64,000 bases of DNA, from positions 12,415,556 through 12,479,555 of the forward strand of contig NC_133901.1 in the NCBI RefSeq assembly GCF_964199755.1, read 5' to 3'. Made by a program: the position numbers and the translations under genes. Of the stretch, positions 1 to 13,200 are shown piece after piece (position 1 is the first letter of the stretch; the number at the start of each line of letters is the position of its first letter). This stretch comes from Larus michahellis (Eukaryota; Chordata; Aves; Charadriiformes; Laridae). The notes under the pieces are model-generated. The model saw only the letters and a program-made list of their open reading frames with translations. It made no database searches and was not told where the DNA came from.

Positions 1-219
1 CAGAGAGGCATCCTGATATCAAAAAATTTTAAATATACTTTCTCATACAAAAAGCTGCGTGTGCTTAGTGCGAAACATGTAGAAGATATAAATATAAAAA
101 CTGTTTTTCAAACTAGAAAACATGAACTGAAATAAAACTCTCGTAATCTGGAAGATTGATCTCTTTTTACTCCTTGAATCTTAATGAACTGCTGGTGGCT
201 TTTATGTTTGATATTTCAG
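1..219 (+). other. VPS8: VPS8 intron, 3' end
   Basis: This is AT-rich intron sequence ending in a pyrimidine-rich tract and the acceptor ATTTCAG at 213-219. The upstream part of VPS8 lies outside the window. No other feature is seen here. Confidence 0.8.
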
Positions 220-302
220 CTTTGAAGAGTTTGACGATGCAAGTGCTGAACAACATGGCTGCATTTATTGCTCTTCCTTCAATCCTGCAGAGAATTCTAC
301 AG
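220..302 (+). CDS. VPS8: VPS8 coding exon (first in window)
   Basis: VPS8 is a subunit of the CORVET complex, which tethers early endosomes with the help of Rab5. This 83-bp exon lies between an AG acceptor (218-219) and a GTGAGT donor (303-308). It begins with two bases that finish a split codon, then reads LKSLTMQVLNNMAAFIALPS and ends SILQRILQ. I recognise this as the helical region of VPS8 upstream of the RING finger. The exon ends in phase 0 and joins the next exon (DPVYGKG) without a gap relative to the remembered vertebrate protein. No single frame covers much beyond the exon, so ORF length alone would miss it. Identification rests on remembered family sequence; the intron borders are seen directly. 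Confidence 0.9.
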
Positions 303-536
303 GTGAGTTTCTGAAGAGAAGCAGCTTTTACCAAGCTGTGCCGCTCAGTTATTGGGAAGAGCTGAACAGACTCCTGATACGATAGCAATTTCCATGTTGT
401 TAAAGATCAGGTTAGCTAGTTGTCTGGCTCAAAGTATTTCATTAGAAGCTCAGTTGGTGACATACAGGTTTGAAAAGCTGATAGAATGAATAACCTGGAA
501 GACTTGATGCTCTGAGGAGACATGTGGGAACACAAA

Positions 537-947
537 GAATCATAGAATCGCTGAGGTTGGAAGGGACCTTTAAGATCATCAAGTCCAACCTTTAACCTAC
601 CCTGACAAAAGCCACTTCTAAACCATGTCCCTAGGTGCCCCATCTACCCTTTTTTTAAACACCTCCAGGGATGGTGAATCCACCACCTCCCTGGGCAGCC
701 TATTCCAATGTTTAATAACCCTTTCAGTGAAAAAATGTTTCCTCATATCCAATCTAAACCTCCCCTGACATAACTTGAACCCGTTTCCTCTCGTCCTATC
801 ACTTGTTACCAGGGAGAAGAGGTCAGCCCCCATCTCTCTACAACCTCCTTTCAGGTAGTTGTAGAGGGTGATAAGGTCTCCCCTCAGCCTCCTCTTCTCC
901 AGGCTAAACAACCCCAGCTCCCTCAGTCGTTCTTCACATAGACCTGT
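537..947 (-). repeat. CR1 LINE fragment, 3' end
   Basis: On the plus strand this reads as the reverse complement of a CR1 3' end. It starts at the terminal repeat (tcatagaatcgctgaggttg) and runs back through the 3' UTR into the end of ORF2. The minus-strand frame carries the usual C-terminal CR1 reverse-transcriptase residues ([20 protein letters not shown] and [10 protein letters not shown]). The copy is about 410 bp and truncated at its 5' end, as nearly all CR1 copies are. Its reading frame is fairly intact, suggesting moderate age. It lies antisense inside a VPS8 intron. Confidence 0.9.
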
Positions 948-3900
948 GGGAAGATAATTGAGGTAATTTCTGCAAACCAAATAAAATATTATCTCAAAGG
1001 TTGCAATTTGAACTGAAACGTAGCGATTTTAGGGGCAAAGCCACTATGAATTTCTCAAGGTTTGGAACTAAATTTGCTGAAAGCTATTTAGCAAAGGCTG
1101 TGGGCTGGACAGTTGTGAAAACATTAATGCAAAGTTTGTAGGCTTGGAGAAAGAGATCAAGACTGGCCGTTTTGATGGTGCAGCGCATTGTTTTGTTAGT
1201 GAGCAGGAAACATCTTGTAGAAGAGCTGATTTCAAAACGGGATCTTGGGTTGGGTGAGCCCAAGCAGCTATGATTTGTTAATTTGCAAAATAGATGAAAA
1301 ATGAGGTTGGGATTTAATAGCAAACCTTGAGAAAGGCAGAAAATGAATTGGAGGAATTGTCTGCATTGTGGAGTGGGATGATTGAAGGGTTGAGAAAGTG
1401 TTGAATTACTCTTCAGGGTTTCTATTCCTGATGAGAGAAGGAAATGTAGAAAAGGGCTTACAGGCTTCACAGGGGGAACATGCACCTCTGGCAGCCCATT
1501 AGTTTGATCTTAATATTATGCACAATCTTGAATTTTGGAAAAAATCATGATTAAAGACAGTGAAAATGTTGTAAAAGAGTGGACGGAAGGTGTGAACAAA
1601 TGAAATATGGTTTTATCAAAGGTAGAAAGTGTCGAGCAAACTTAATGCCTCTTCAATAACTTATTTCATCTAATTTTAACTGAGGCATTGGATACAATTT
1701 CCTATTGAGCTTTGCTTGATGTTTAATGTAGGCAGGAAAGGATACCGAAGCTGTGAATGAGTAAGTGGGGAGGTTGACAGGGAGGCTTTCCTGGGTTATG
1801 TCGAGAATTGCCAGAAAACCAGCGACCAGTGTGAAGATAACACAGCCGGGAGGTATTACAGTGTGGAGGAAGATCCTGTTCTGCCTTGGGAAGACTAGAA
1901 ATTCGTGTTTGCAGTCTTCAGATATTTCATCCCTTTTCTATTCTTACAGACTCTTTTAGCAGAAATAGAAAACCCCTTTTCTAGAGGCTGGCATTCCTGG
2001 CCTGGAGGCAACAGATGAGTGAAATGTATTTGTCAGTTGTACAGGGAAGCGGCTGGTGCGATGGCGCTTTTGCAGGGATAATGGGATGCTCACGGCACAT
2101 CAGGTGAAACACTTTCACTAGGGACAGAAATATGTAAGGCATTATTTAAAGCAGCAAGTGCAACTCTGGTCACGGGGTTTGGAAGGGTGGGGAAACTGCT
2201 CCTGCTCGTTCCATTTCCCTGGTCAGCCTTACAATTTCAGTCTGACAGAATAGAGATTGAAAGAGGCGGATGTTGCTGTACAACTAGAGCAAAAACTGGG
2301 GAGAGATGACGACTTAAGATGTATTCAGAGAGGAGGACTGAATTCCAGGTAAAGAACTTCATAAAAGAAGAGCAGCAATTGGAACCTTGTAGCTCAGAAA
2401 CAGGTGTAGGGAAAATAGCGTCATAAAACTCAGTAGAAGATCCTGAGGAAGGGAAGGTGGTATTTATTTGCAGGATCTCTAAATAAGTTGACTTTGCCTC
2501 TTAACACTCATTCTTTTATAGATTTCATTCACTCCCTTGCACTCAGGTATCTGCAGACACCTAAAATGTACGGGAATGAGTGACCTGACCTGGATCATTT
2601 GTGGGCAGTAGAGAGGGTGTCAGCCCTCTGCGTCTACCTGTGCATCTCTGGGGTTCCTCTGACTGTTGGTGACAGCTTAGTTATGTCCTTTACAAGTTGC
2701 TGGCTGTTAGAAGGTGGATTTTTGCCTCTGTATCTCACTTAAGCCTCTGTAAATCACAGGCCAGATTGCTGCCCACTTTGTTTTCCCTTGTTTGGAAGCT
2801 AGGTTTGAAATATGTGTCTGCAGTCTGTTCTCCTGCTGGGCTAGCGGAAAAATGGTGTATGATATTCTACAAACTTGTCATCCTCCTCACATTAGGGCAT
2901 GGGGTCTTCTACTGATAACTTGTCTGGGCTCTTATGAGTCGGCTGCCTTCAATGCTTGACACCCTCCTCAGCTTTGCAGCTGGGAACAGTGTCCTTTGTT
3001 ACCAAGACAGACTGTTCGTTTAACCCTTTGTTTTTCTGCTTAAAACCACACATTTTCATTCACGCTGACCTTTATTTCTGAATTTCTGGGATTGCATTGC
3101 TCCAGGTTACTTCTGCTTATGTGTTTGTAGCTGTGTTGTATTAAACCATGGCTTCAGGGCTTGCACCGGATGCCTGTGGGAGGTTTTCTTGGGGGTTTAT
3201 TTTGGGGCACAGCTTGGCCCTTGAAGGAATGTTGCTTTGAATTCAGCTGGGAAGATGATGTTGGGAATGGTGGCCATGTCTTTGGGTGCTGAAACGTTGA
3301 GGGCTTTGGAACCCTTGCCACATTTGGGATCAGGAAAGAAACTCCCCCTGTGTTAGACAGCAGGGAGCACTGGAATTTTTGCTTCCCTGTGGAGTGTGAC
3401 CTGTCATCTGCTTCCTTGGGTTATCTGGGAATGCCATTTAAGCACCCTGCAGGGAAGAATCACAACATGGCATGCATGCTGTTTCCCCAGAACACTGTCT
3501 CGGTGGCTTCCTCAGCTAGAAAGATCTCTATTTTGTTAGCCCTGGGTGGGTATTCCTTTTGCAAAGCTGTGTCGTTGCTCTTTGAAGCCATGTAAAATTC
3601 TAAACCCTGGTGCCAGTCATTCTGTCTTGGCTCTGGGCAGTATGTAGGGCCTCGTTCAAAATGTTACTGACCTGCCACTAACCGTGACCAGAAGAAAACT
3701 CTTAAACCAGCTCTTCTGGGCCCTGGAGAACACAACGGCCTTTCCCAAGCCCTCAAAATATTTCTGTGAAACCCAGAATTATGAGCTGTGCTTGTCTGAA
3801 AATGCTCTCAAAAGCTGACCCAACAGAGGTCAAGTCTCGGTGGTAGAGCAGAGACGCTCTGAAAGTGCAGGTCTGGAAGATACAACAGCTGCCTGGGAAT

Positions 3901-6900
3901 TAACGAGGGGTCTTCTTGTAAAGTGGATGACATCGATAAACTGAGGTAGATTATCTTGCCTTCTCTGAAAAGGAATGAGAGTATTCCATTTCAGTGGGCT
4001 GTTTTTCTTCCTCTTCTGGGCTTAACTGCTGATAGATTATACCTTATGCAAATGTTAACTTTGCAACCAACATGCTTTGCTAAAGGGCACCTTGCAAAGG
4101 GTCATGACCAGACTCTGCAGCTTTCACAGAAAATGGGGAGGCTCCTGGTACCTGCCTTTTGCAGCGTATTGGCTCCACTTTGTATAATTGAAGTCATGTG
4201 AAATAACGATTCATATGTTTATTTTGTTGCTCATCCTTAATAATGTTGTGAAGTTATTTATTAAATAGGAAATCTGAAATAACCATATTAGGAGAGATAC
4301 TAGAGGAATCCTCTTGAGCATTAAGGAAAATGCCATGTCATTAAGGACGTGAATGCTGTCTGAAGCGGGCTGAAAGGTTGAGTGTTAATTCCCTTACAAA
4401 GCTGTAATCCTTCACGAATGTTTTCTAAGTAGATGCAGCTGATGCCTCCTACAAAATGGAGAACTGGAGAAGCCAGAAATTTAAAATCTACCTGTAGGAA
4501 CCCCGAAGTGTGGAAGGAAGGAATCTCAAAATCTGTGACAGAGGGGAAGCGGAAACATCCAAAAAGCCTTTGCTTGAATTTTTTCCGTCCCTGCCGAGGG
4601 CCTTGCCTGTTTTTATTTCTTTCCAGTCCTGCAGGTCAACGCTGGGACCAGTTTTATGTGCAATAGTTGCTCTGTCCCCTTGCAGATGGGACAAGCTGCA
4701 AGGGAATGGCTTTTCTGAGTCCATAGTGTTTTTATTGGCACAGTTCTGTGAGTGCTGGTAGCAAAGAAAGTGTTGTTTGCTGGACCCAGGAAGAAACTGG
4801 AAATGGAGGAGACAGAATGGGCTGAAAGGCTGCGTGAGCACCTCTGGCGTGCATCTGGATACCCACCAGCTTTTCCTCGTCTGTCTGTTGGTAGCGGCAC
4901 TGTGCAGTGAGTTTCGCTGTTTGGCTTTGGCTTGCCGTGCTGAGCGTCGCCATGTCCCCAGGGAAATACCAGCCTGGCAACAGTAGCTGTGATCTGTTGC
5001 TGGTTTGGTGCAACCAACTGTTATTAATGTGCTGTCCCATACAGTGCATTGGGAGCATGCATAAATCCCAAACCGAGGTGAATTTTATAAGGTTGAATTA
5101 ATGAAACATATTCCCGCATAAAAGCAATTGATCTCACAAGGCTCTTGTGACTGCAAATTTTGAGGGGGCTGACACCAGCAAATTGGAAGAAAGCATTATA
5201 ACTTGCTGGAAAGGTGAAATTACAGCTCTGGATTTTGTGCTCAAGGTAGGTAGGCAGCTGTGAAGCACTGCCCGATGGCTGCTGGTGGGAAACGTGCAGG
5301 AGCATCACCGTCTGCACTGCAGTGCCAGGCGCAGTAGAAGGCTTTGCTAGATCACATGGCTCCTCTTTGGAGAAAAGTCCATTCTCTTCTGCCTGCCATT
5401 TTTTTAGAGACCATCAAGTGTGACTTGAGAAAAAATGAGCAACTGAAAGTTGGTCCTGAGACTCACGTTCCTCCTCTGCAGAGCTGTAGGTGGCTCTTTT
5501 ATTCTTTTCTCTGCTTCGTCTCTCCTCTTCTTCCTCTGTCTCTGTCCAGACAAGAAACAAGTTGCTTTGAAAGTCTGTACTTGCAGCCTGGGAAGTTAGA
5601 GCTGCTGTATGTAAACGGTCACATCCCTACAGTTTGTGAGTTACCTGTTTGGGTGTCCTTGGCCATATACTCGAGTGCTTTACAAAAGTGAGTATCCGGT
5701 GGATACAAAAATAACTTGCTCTATGCTATGGGTCATGTATGCGCTGCATTGGAAGTCCTGAGTTCCCTGCTTCCCTCCATAATTCATATAGTGACTCAGT
5801 GTAGTGTACTTTCTATGGTGTTGTTTTTAAATTATGCATGCAGAAAGGAAACAGCGTTGTTTGAGGCTGTACTGTTCACCTGGCAAAAAAGTCACCTCTC
5901 CAGTATGTCGAGCTCTTCTGTATATTCCAAGTCTACAGCTTGGACTGTCAAAGCTGTCAAACTTGACTCACGTACTGTCGAGTCCTAGCCACTCAGTGCT
6001 GGTTTTATTAGGCATGAACCTTGGCGTTTCTGCCTGTCACATTTCCTCTGAAGACTGTTGTTCAAGATTTGCCTGACTTGCTTTCTCTAACTGTTTTGGT
6101 GATCTCTCTGGGTATCTTGCAGTGTAACTTCTATACTACTTTAGCTGTCTTCCTCAACTTGCTTTTCCGCTCTTGCTTCTCCTTTCTTTCCCTTGCTCTC
6201 AGTCCCGGCACGGAAGCAGCCTTGCTCCTACTCCTTTTCTCATTCATCTCATCCAGAGCTTGTTCGTCCAACTCCTTCGCTTCCTGTCTCCACTGCGTCT
6301 CCATCATTTTCCTACTAGCCAGTAGTAGATCCTGCTGCTAACCCAACTCCTTGTCCTTGCTTCCCGTTTGTGTTAAAGACAGCAGGACTGGCTGGGTCCC
6401 AGCTGGTTAGCCGACAGCTTGCAGGGCGGCGTCTTTAGTGAAATGGTGCTGTGTTGCATTCTCGCCCGATCACGCTGCTGCGGCAAAGACAAGTAGGAGG
6501 AGGCCGCGTTCCTGGCACGTGTGTGTTGGAAGTGGTGCCATGTTGCGTGTTGGCAGGGGACGGGGCACCTCTGCAGCTGCACGGAGAGATGTTTCGGGGT
6601 CAGTTCTGCCCAGAGACCTAGTGCTGGTGGCTGGTAGTGCTCGTGGCCACTAGGAGCTGTGGGCAAACGCTCACGGTGCTGGTTGTTGGGCAGAGGTATT
6701 TCCTGGCATGGGCTCTTGTTGTGCAACGGGGTCTGGCAGGAGGGAATGATGCTGCAGAAGGCTGTCCCCTCTTCCAGCGCTTTGCCTACCTGCCTGGTTA
6801 AGAAGCTGTGCACTGTCTTGGAGAGTAGCTCCTAAAGGGCTCCTTGCTGGGCTCACCCCAGAAAAGGGAGAGGCGCCTTGGACCAGGGCTCCTGTCCTGC

Positions 6901-7680
6901 ACCGAGCGATGCTTCAGAGGGTGCCAGGGTGGGAGTGGAGGAGAAGGGGATGTTTGGTTTGGAGCAGGCCTGCGGAAGGTGGTTGAGGTGCACCAGGGCA
7001 ATGACTTGTACCACAACCCTTCGCTTGTGCTTCTGGGATGTGGAAATAAAACTGCTCAGGGCACATGGAAATCATCCCTGCAGCAACAGAAGAGCCCTAG
7101 GCCCCTGTTCCCTAGATGATGTTCCATCGTCTGGGATGTGAGACCAGGATTGCCCAGGATTCCTGTGTGCTGCTGTGCAGCTACGCAGCCCGCTGGATCT
7201 GTGTGCTTTCAACCTGCAGCTGAGGGGGTGTTGGGTGCGCTTGGGGGGACCTGAGGGTCAGCAGAGACTGAGGAGGGAATTACCCTCTGACCTGGGAAGA
7301 GCATACTGGCAGTGTGGAGCCCTGAGCCCATAGGCAGCCCAGGAGCTCGCTGACCAGCAGACACCAGTAGCAGTCGGTGTCAGGTGGCAGCACAGATGCG
7401 GTTGACACCTCCTGTGTCACTGCAGGGTGTTTTCTGCTGTTTTCTTCGATATTGCTCAAATGCACTCTCCAGTCAGCCGTTTGCATCTCCTGAGTGAAGT
7501 TCCCAAGGTCACATTTGAAGTCTTTTGACCCAAGCACAGTAATTAGTATTGATGTTGTCATCTACTCTGTTTCACTAATTACCAATTTTCCCATCAATAC
7601 ATAGGATTATTGTGCTGTCCTTGTGCATGTACAGCATCTTTAAATCTGGAGTCATAACATCCATTTGTGATGCCGATCTG

Positions 7681-7696
7681 GGGGGGGGTGGGGGGG
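7681..7696 (+). repeat. Poly-G run in VPS8 intron
   Basis: Fifteen G bases interrupted by one T are followed by agattaaaaaaaag. The tract lies 68-83 bases before the exon at 7764. It is simple sequence that might form a four-stranded structure and is prone to length change; nothing more can be claimed. Confidence 0.7.
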
Positions 7697-7763
7697 AGAT
7701 TAAAAAAAAGCCAGAATGGTCATATCCTGTGATTCAGCTGCAGTTTTGCATTTCTTCATCCAG

Positions 7764-7844
7764 GATCCAGTTTATGGAAAAGGGAAACTTGGAGAAATTC
7801 AAGGTCTCGTCCTGGGAATGCTGGACACTTTTAACTATGAACAA
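7764..7844 (+). CDS. VPS8: VPS8 coding exon (DPVYGKG...FNYEQ)
   Basis: This 81-bp exon of exactly 27 codons lies between the acceptor TCATCCAG and the donor GTAAGT. It reads DPVYGKGKLGEIQGLVLGML and ends DTFNYEQ, a highly conserved block of the VPS8 C-terminal region. Both borders are phase 0, so skipping it would remove 27 residues without a frameshift. It continues directly into TLLETTT in the next exon. Confidence 0.95.
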
Positions 7845-9256
7845 GTAAGTCACACGCGTTTCTGTTGTGTCCGCTGCTGTGTACAGGGATTACTGTTAGC
7901 TGTCTAGCCTGCTGGTCTCTCTCATTTGTCATTTCTCTCTGCAGGGCAAAGTGAATGGAGACGCAAGTGATGTGCGTTTGTGGGACTGGGGAAAGGGGAA
8001 TGAGTTTGTGTTGCTCACAGACAGATTGCAAGTGAAGGGACTGGCAGGTACATGATGATGTGAACACCTCGGTAGTTCAGTTTTACGTTAAATGTACTGG
8101 AAAGATAAACATCTGCTTTTTCTCCAGCTCATCCTGCAGTTAGGGATTCAAAGGCACAAACCTAATATGTTTTGTCTTTTTACGTGGTCTTAAATAAAAG
8201 CTTTTTAAATTAGGCTGTTTTGCCACTTCCCAATGGTAATGCTGCGCTTCTTTGTCACCTGATGAGATTTCACCTTTATCGCTCTCCAGCCTTTCTCTGT
8301 CCAGTCTCAAATCCCAGGTAGTCTCCAAACTTCAACAGTTTTCTAAAACTCATTTTCCCTAAAACAGAAAGTGTGGTCTTCCTCCAGACTCACCCTGTCT
8401 CATTCTGCCTACCGGGTGGCACTGCCATGCCCACTACTGCTCAGGCCTCCGTGCAGCAGCAGCCAATTGAAAAATAAAACGGGAAGTAGCTTTGCCGTCG
8501 AGGGCTGAACATAAAGAACCATTATCTCTGTTTGGGTTCTTGGTAAAGGTCTGCTCTGAGCAGCACAGGTCCTCTGTCACTGCCTGGCACTCGTCTGGTG
8601 CAGGCTGCATGTCACATCTGGACTCGGCCAGGCGTGAACCACTGGTGCAACCTCTGCAGCCTTTTGTGAGTTCCTGCCCCAGAGCATCGATAGATCACGG
8701 ACCGGAGCAGCTATGCCTGACACCTGCTGTTGCTGAGAGAAGCACTGACCGCTAAAAACTAAGGGTGCTTTGCTTTTGGCTCTTCCGAAATGGAAATCTC
8801 GCTTGGGAAGAACAAGCAGATGAGAAGTTCAGCACTTTTTTTTCATATTTTAGTTGTGATAGTGCATTTGGGCTTTGATTTTTATCAGCATGTTTCTGCT
8901 AAAATGGAGGATGTAAGCAGTAGCTTACCCCACCAAGATGGAACAAAAGGAGGATCTGGTATGGAAGATGACAAAATGAGGCTACTGTGTCCCTTTTAAT
9001 GCTCTTTGACAAAAGCCTGTAAAGCACTTACCTTTTCACTCTTAAGTAGATATTGTCTCCGTTCACATGTGGTGACAGGATAAGTATTTTGAGGGCAGTG
9101 GCTAGAAAACATATAAAAAGAAGCAATTTTGTTGGGTTGGTTTTGCTCTTAGTAATCTGCTAAGCTGCTTGTTATGAAGAATTGATCAGTGTGGAGTTTC
9201 TGCGGTCTGGAGATGACAAAATGACTTGGTTGTTCTGTGTATTGTTTTCCACACAG
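7845..9256 (+). other. VPS8: VPS8 intron, 1.4 kb
   Basis: GTAAGT begins the intron and TTTTCCACACAG ends it. No repeat of a recognised family or RNA gene is seen. Confidence 0.85.
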
Positions 9257-9426
9257 ACCCTTTTAGAGACAACTACGAGTCTTTTAAACCATGATCTCCA
9301 CTGGTCCCTGTGTAACCTAAGAGCTTCTGTCACTAGAGGGCTTACCCCAAAGCAGGATTACTGCTGCGTTTGTCTACAGCAGTACAAAAGAAGGCAAGAA
9401 ACTGCTGATGAAATCATTGTTTTCAG
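9257..9426 (+). CDS. VPS8: VPS8 coding exon, first half of RING finger
   Basis: The 170-bp exon starts TLLETTTSLLNHDLHWSLC and ends DEIIVFS, with the final serine codon split (AG|C). It carries the first two RING zinc ligands in YCCVC (C-x2-C). The region before them (HWSLCNLRASVTRGL) is a conserved VPS8 block. In the family the RING follows the long alpha-helical region at the far C-terminus and is thought to help CORVET function; its ubiquitin ligase activity is not something the sequence shows. The donor is GTAAAG. Confidence 0.95.
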
Positions 9427-10048
9427 GTAAAGTTAAGGGTCACAGCTGTGATCACGTTTGTAGTTTTAAAAGAAAAGAAAGATAAAGAGCTCTGACTCAC
9501 ACAAGTAATCGGTGTATTCCTGTGAGCGTGTATTCCTGCTCCCTTGCACCATGACCCACTGCCTTTGCATGCAGCCAGCTCAGTCTGGCTGGAAAGAACT
9601 GCCTTACAATTCCGAGGGCCGTTCCGTAAGCTGTCGCTCTGTCTGTCATCTCTCCCAGCAGTGCGGTTTGTGCAATTGCAGCACCCTGAGTTTATTTCCC
9701 TCTATTTGTACATCTCGGATCTGTTGCTGCCCTGACTACCTACTCTGCTGGCACCTCTGGTTTTCCTGTCTGTGCCCAGGTGGCTGTAAAATAAGACAAG
9801 ATCATTATTACCGTAGTATTATGATCTGTAACTGTATTGGCAAACAGGCACCTACTGTTATTTTTGCAAGTCCTGAAATACTACAGAAGGGTGTGGAGGT
9901 ATGGAGGGAGTGTATGCGCTGCTGATGTGTATTTACAGAGGAGCAGCCTTGTTTTCCATTGACCGGAGAGCTCCCCTCCAAGGTGCAGAGCTGCCGGGCT
10001 GCGTTCCCCTGCCTTCAAGCTCCGAGCAGAATTCTCTTCCCTTTACAG
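9427..10048 (+). other. VPS8: VPS8 intron, 0.6 kb
   Basis: This intron splits the RING-finger coding sequence inside the serine codon before CGH. It ends CCCTTTACAG. No other feature is seen. Confidence 0.85.
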
Positions 10049-10217
10049 CTGTGGCCACTTGTACCATTCGCTGTGTCTGCTGAGTAAAGAGTGTGGGACG
10101 GTAACCAAAGGCCTGATGAGGTGGATGTGCTACAAATGCAACTCAAGTAACAAAGGAGGAAAACTGAGCGAGAACTTCTCAGAGCTAAAAAAAGGAAGTG
10201 GAGCATCCTTGGCACAG
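10049..10217 (+). CDS. VPS8: VPS8 coding exon, second half of RING finger
   Basis: The 169-bp exon completes the RING. CGH gives ligands 3 and 4, the following HSLC gives histidine and cysteine ligands 5 and 6, and CYKC gives ligands 7 and 8. Together with YCCVC in the previous exon this is a complete C3H2C3 (RING-H2) set, so zinc binding should be intact. Next comes a polar, low-complexity tail (NSSNKGGKLSENFSELKKGS) ending in GASLAQ at a phase 0 donor (GTAAGG). The serine/lysine-rich tail is typically the least conserved part of the protein. Confidence 0.95.
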
Positions 10218-13200
10218 GTAAGGTTTGTGAGGTGCGTCCTCTCCAAGTAAACTTTGGGCAGTGCTTTTAGGTTTCATCGCTTTGTTCTCATGTCCCTGCT
10301 TCCCGACAAGCCCGTGATCAGTAACTCTCACACAGTATCTGCAGGTACTGGTCACGTTTATTAATTACATTTTGTTTTGGCGTGGGTGTACGGAGCTGTG
10401 CAAGGAACGGGAATGTGTTTGTCCAGAAGGTTTGGGAACTGCTAGACAGCCTGAGGGCAGCTGCATGCCGGCAGCTGGTTGCCCGCTGAGTGCATCCACC
10501 GCTTTCTCTTGTACGTGAGAGTCTGGGATGGGCCATTGTGGACAGTTCCTTTCAAACTATTTTTAGGTGTGTTTATATAAAACTTTTATTAAAAGCTGTC
10601 GTGTTCCTTGTGGATACATTGTTGAGGCTCTGTTCTACCTTCCTAATAGATAACCTGGCTCTGGGTAAAAGATCTGGAATTGTTTTGACTTGCTAAGCGC
10701 TCGCAGAATGTTTTAAGAAGCTTGCCTGTAAACCAGACCGATGCAGCTGGATTTGGGCGAGAGAACAGATAATTAGTTTGCATTTATTGTTAGTATTTGC
10801 ATGCAAGAAATTTCACCATCCCCAATTCAAACAGAAATCCAGTCTTAATATGCCTGTCTTTTCCCTGGCATGGTATTATAAGCAAAAATGGCAGGTAGTT
10901 TGATGGATGTCTTTTTAGGGGTATTGCACCGGGGGGAGCTGAACTCTCCTGCCTCACGTTCCACCGAAGGTGGTTGCTGATGAGGGTTTCTTCTTAAATG
11001 CCTTGAGGTACTTTGTGCATTTGTCACCGCCCAGAGGCATGCAAAGTGGCGTTTTTCCACTTCTGAAACCAAAGTAATTCAATCTTGGAGTACATTTTTA
11101 TGGTAGTACTTCAGTTTTCCTCTAGCAGATTATTTCAATTTCTGCCAAATCAATTCCGATCAAAAGATAGCTAACAGCATTAGTCAACTTCCATCAGCTT
11201 CTCTATAGTACAAAAAAAAGAAGCTTCCAGCTTGAAGGGAGACTTGGTGGGGGAGTAATCTCCGAGGAATGTATGGAGCAAAATGCAATCTTTGCAGTCA
11301 AATTGTGTTAGTTTCTTATATGGTGACAGCAAGAAAAGCTCTCCCAGAAGATTGTAAATCAACTGTGGTCCAGTCAGTCCGCTTACAAATGCTCCTCATT
11401 TTGTGCACCGTCCTGCTACAGCGAAACAGGGATACTGGCTCTGACGTCGGGCAGATTCAACAGCCCCATGTCCTGCCCTCTACACTTCTGCTCCAAAGGA
11501 AGATGTGCAAGTGAGCGTGGCACACCAGGCTTAACTTTAAAAGCTAAAGGCAAAATTAAGTACTAAAGCTACATCCATCATTAAAGTGCCTGGCATTTTA
11601 TAGCAGTGCCTTATAACTTGGTTATCGCTTGGGCTTCTCCCGAGCCAGTCAGTCAGAGAACCCCTGTCTCTCCCCTCTAATACCAGTTTGGACATACCCC
11701 ATAGCAGAAGCAGTGGAAAATGCTCCAGATGGCGTGGGAATGATCGGGGCAGGGAGGAGAAGATGCTTCCCTTTATTTAACTGATCCACCTGCAGAAGTG
11801 AGGGGCTGGCAAGGACTCGGGGCTTAAAGGGAGACGTGGAGAGACTGGATGGGGAAAAAAAGGGGTTCCAGCGTGGATCACCTGGCGCTAGCTGGGAAAT
11901 GTCCCTGCCAGATCACCCGAGTGCTGGCTGTGTCCCTACTGTCGCGGTCCTGTGCTGTTGGCAGAGAAGCCTGTGGCTCCCCGCTCCGTGCACGGCTGGC
12001 CGGCACAGCTTGGCTCCGGCTCATCAGAGCCAGCTCTGCTTCAAGCCCCCCCATCTCCTCCTGCTGATGTCCCAGTTCCTCTCCAAGTTTGTGAGGTTCC
12101 TCATGTATTTAAATTATAATATTTAATTCTTGTACGTGCATGTAATTAAACTGCTGTGCAGTCAGATCCGTAAAAAACTGAAGATGTTTAGACTTGGCAA
12201 AAGACTGTAAAATCTCTAGCTTCTCCAGGAAGTTTGTTTGCTTCACACTTACCGCTCAGTAATGTTAATCAACCCTGTGAGGTGACGATTAATCTGGCCA
12301 GGCACAGTCTGAGTTACAGAACAGACTTTTCCTTCTGGGGGAAGTGGTGGGAATGCGAAGTGGAGGAGGTGGGTGTGCGTATTCCCTGGCTCCCCGGAGC
12401 CAAAGGCGGAGGGCGAGGAGGGTCACCTGCAGCCCCGCAGCGCTTGCTGGGGACGGGCTGGTGCAGGCCACCGCGCAGGGTTTGCTCTCCTGCAGCCTCG
12501 AGTACATTTAAATGGAGAATTAAGCATGAAAACAGCTAAGCTCCCTGTGCTCGTTTGGACGTGGCACTGGTCTGTGCCCGACTGAGGTCTGTTGGAAAGG
12601 TGCATTTCTGCAGCAGCCTGGTGAGGACGCAGGATGGCGGAGAGAGGAGGTGCAGGCAAGCAAAGGCACTGAAGGAAAGGGGAGTCTTGCAGGGCTCCCC
12701 CCACCCCGAGCCACGTTCCGGTGTTCCCAAGGGTCCTTCTTAGCCTGGGTTCCGAGATAACAGTGGTCTCTGGTGCCACCCCAGGCGCAGAAGGGATTTA
12801 TTTCCGTTTGTCGCGGGTTTGTTGAGCCTTTTGGTGCTGCAGTTCTCTGGTGAAGGGCTTCTCTGTGTTCCCTCTCAACTCCGCTGACACCGGGCAGACC
12901 CAGAGGTCTGGGTCGGTCAGGCTGCCCTTGCTTCCACAGCTGGTGTTTCTGCAGACGCTGAAGAGCAAATCCCAGAGGGAGGTTACACTAACACAGCTCT
13001 GCTTCCAGCCCTTGCCTGCCCCAGACCCCAAGGAGCCAGCGCCGAAGCTCCGGGGACATTCTGCGTATGGATCTGCGGTAGGGTATTTCTTTGCAACCAC
13101 TTTGAAGACCCTGAGAGCTTTGTCTGTCTCTTGGCAGAATCTAATGTGTGGGTTTTTTCCATAGTGAAATCCTCCATTTAGGTATTTATTTTCTTAGCAA

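Larger units (their letters stand above)
303..7763 (+). other. VPS8: VPS8 intron, 7.5 kb
   Basis: This intron joins the QRILQ and DPVYGKG exons. It contains one CR1 fragment near its start (about 537-947) and a G-rich run at 7681-7696. The many short open frames in the remainder show no recognisable protein similarity, and I see no RNA gene. Confidence 0.8.

Noticed and set aside
618-980. 120-codon minus-strand open frame
   Set aside because: It is the C-terminal part of the CR1 reverse transcriptase inside the repeat at 537-947, not a host gene.
1084-1485. 133-codon minus-strand open frame in a VPS8 intron
   Set aside because: It has no recognised similarity, no promoter or splice context, and is within the range expected by chance over 64 kb.
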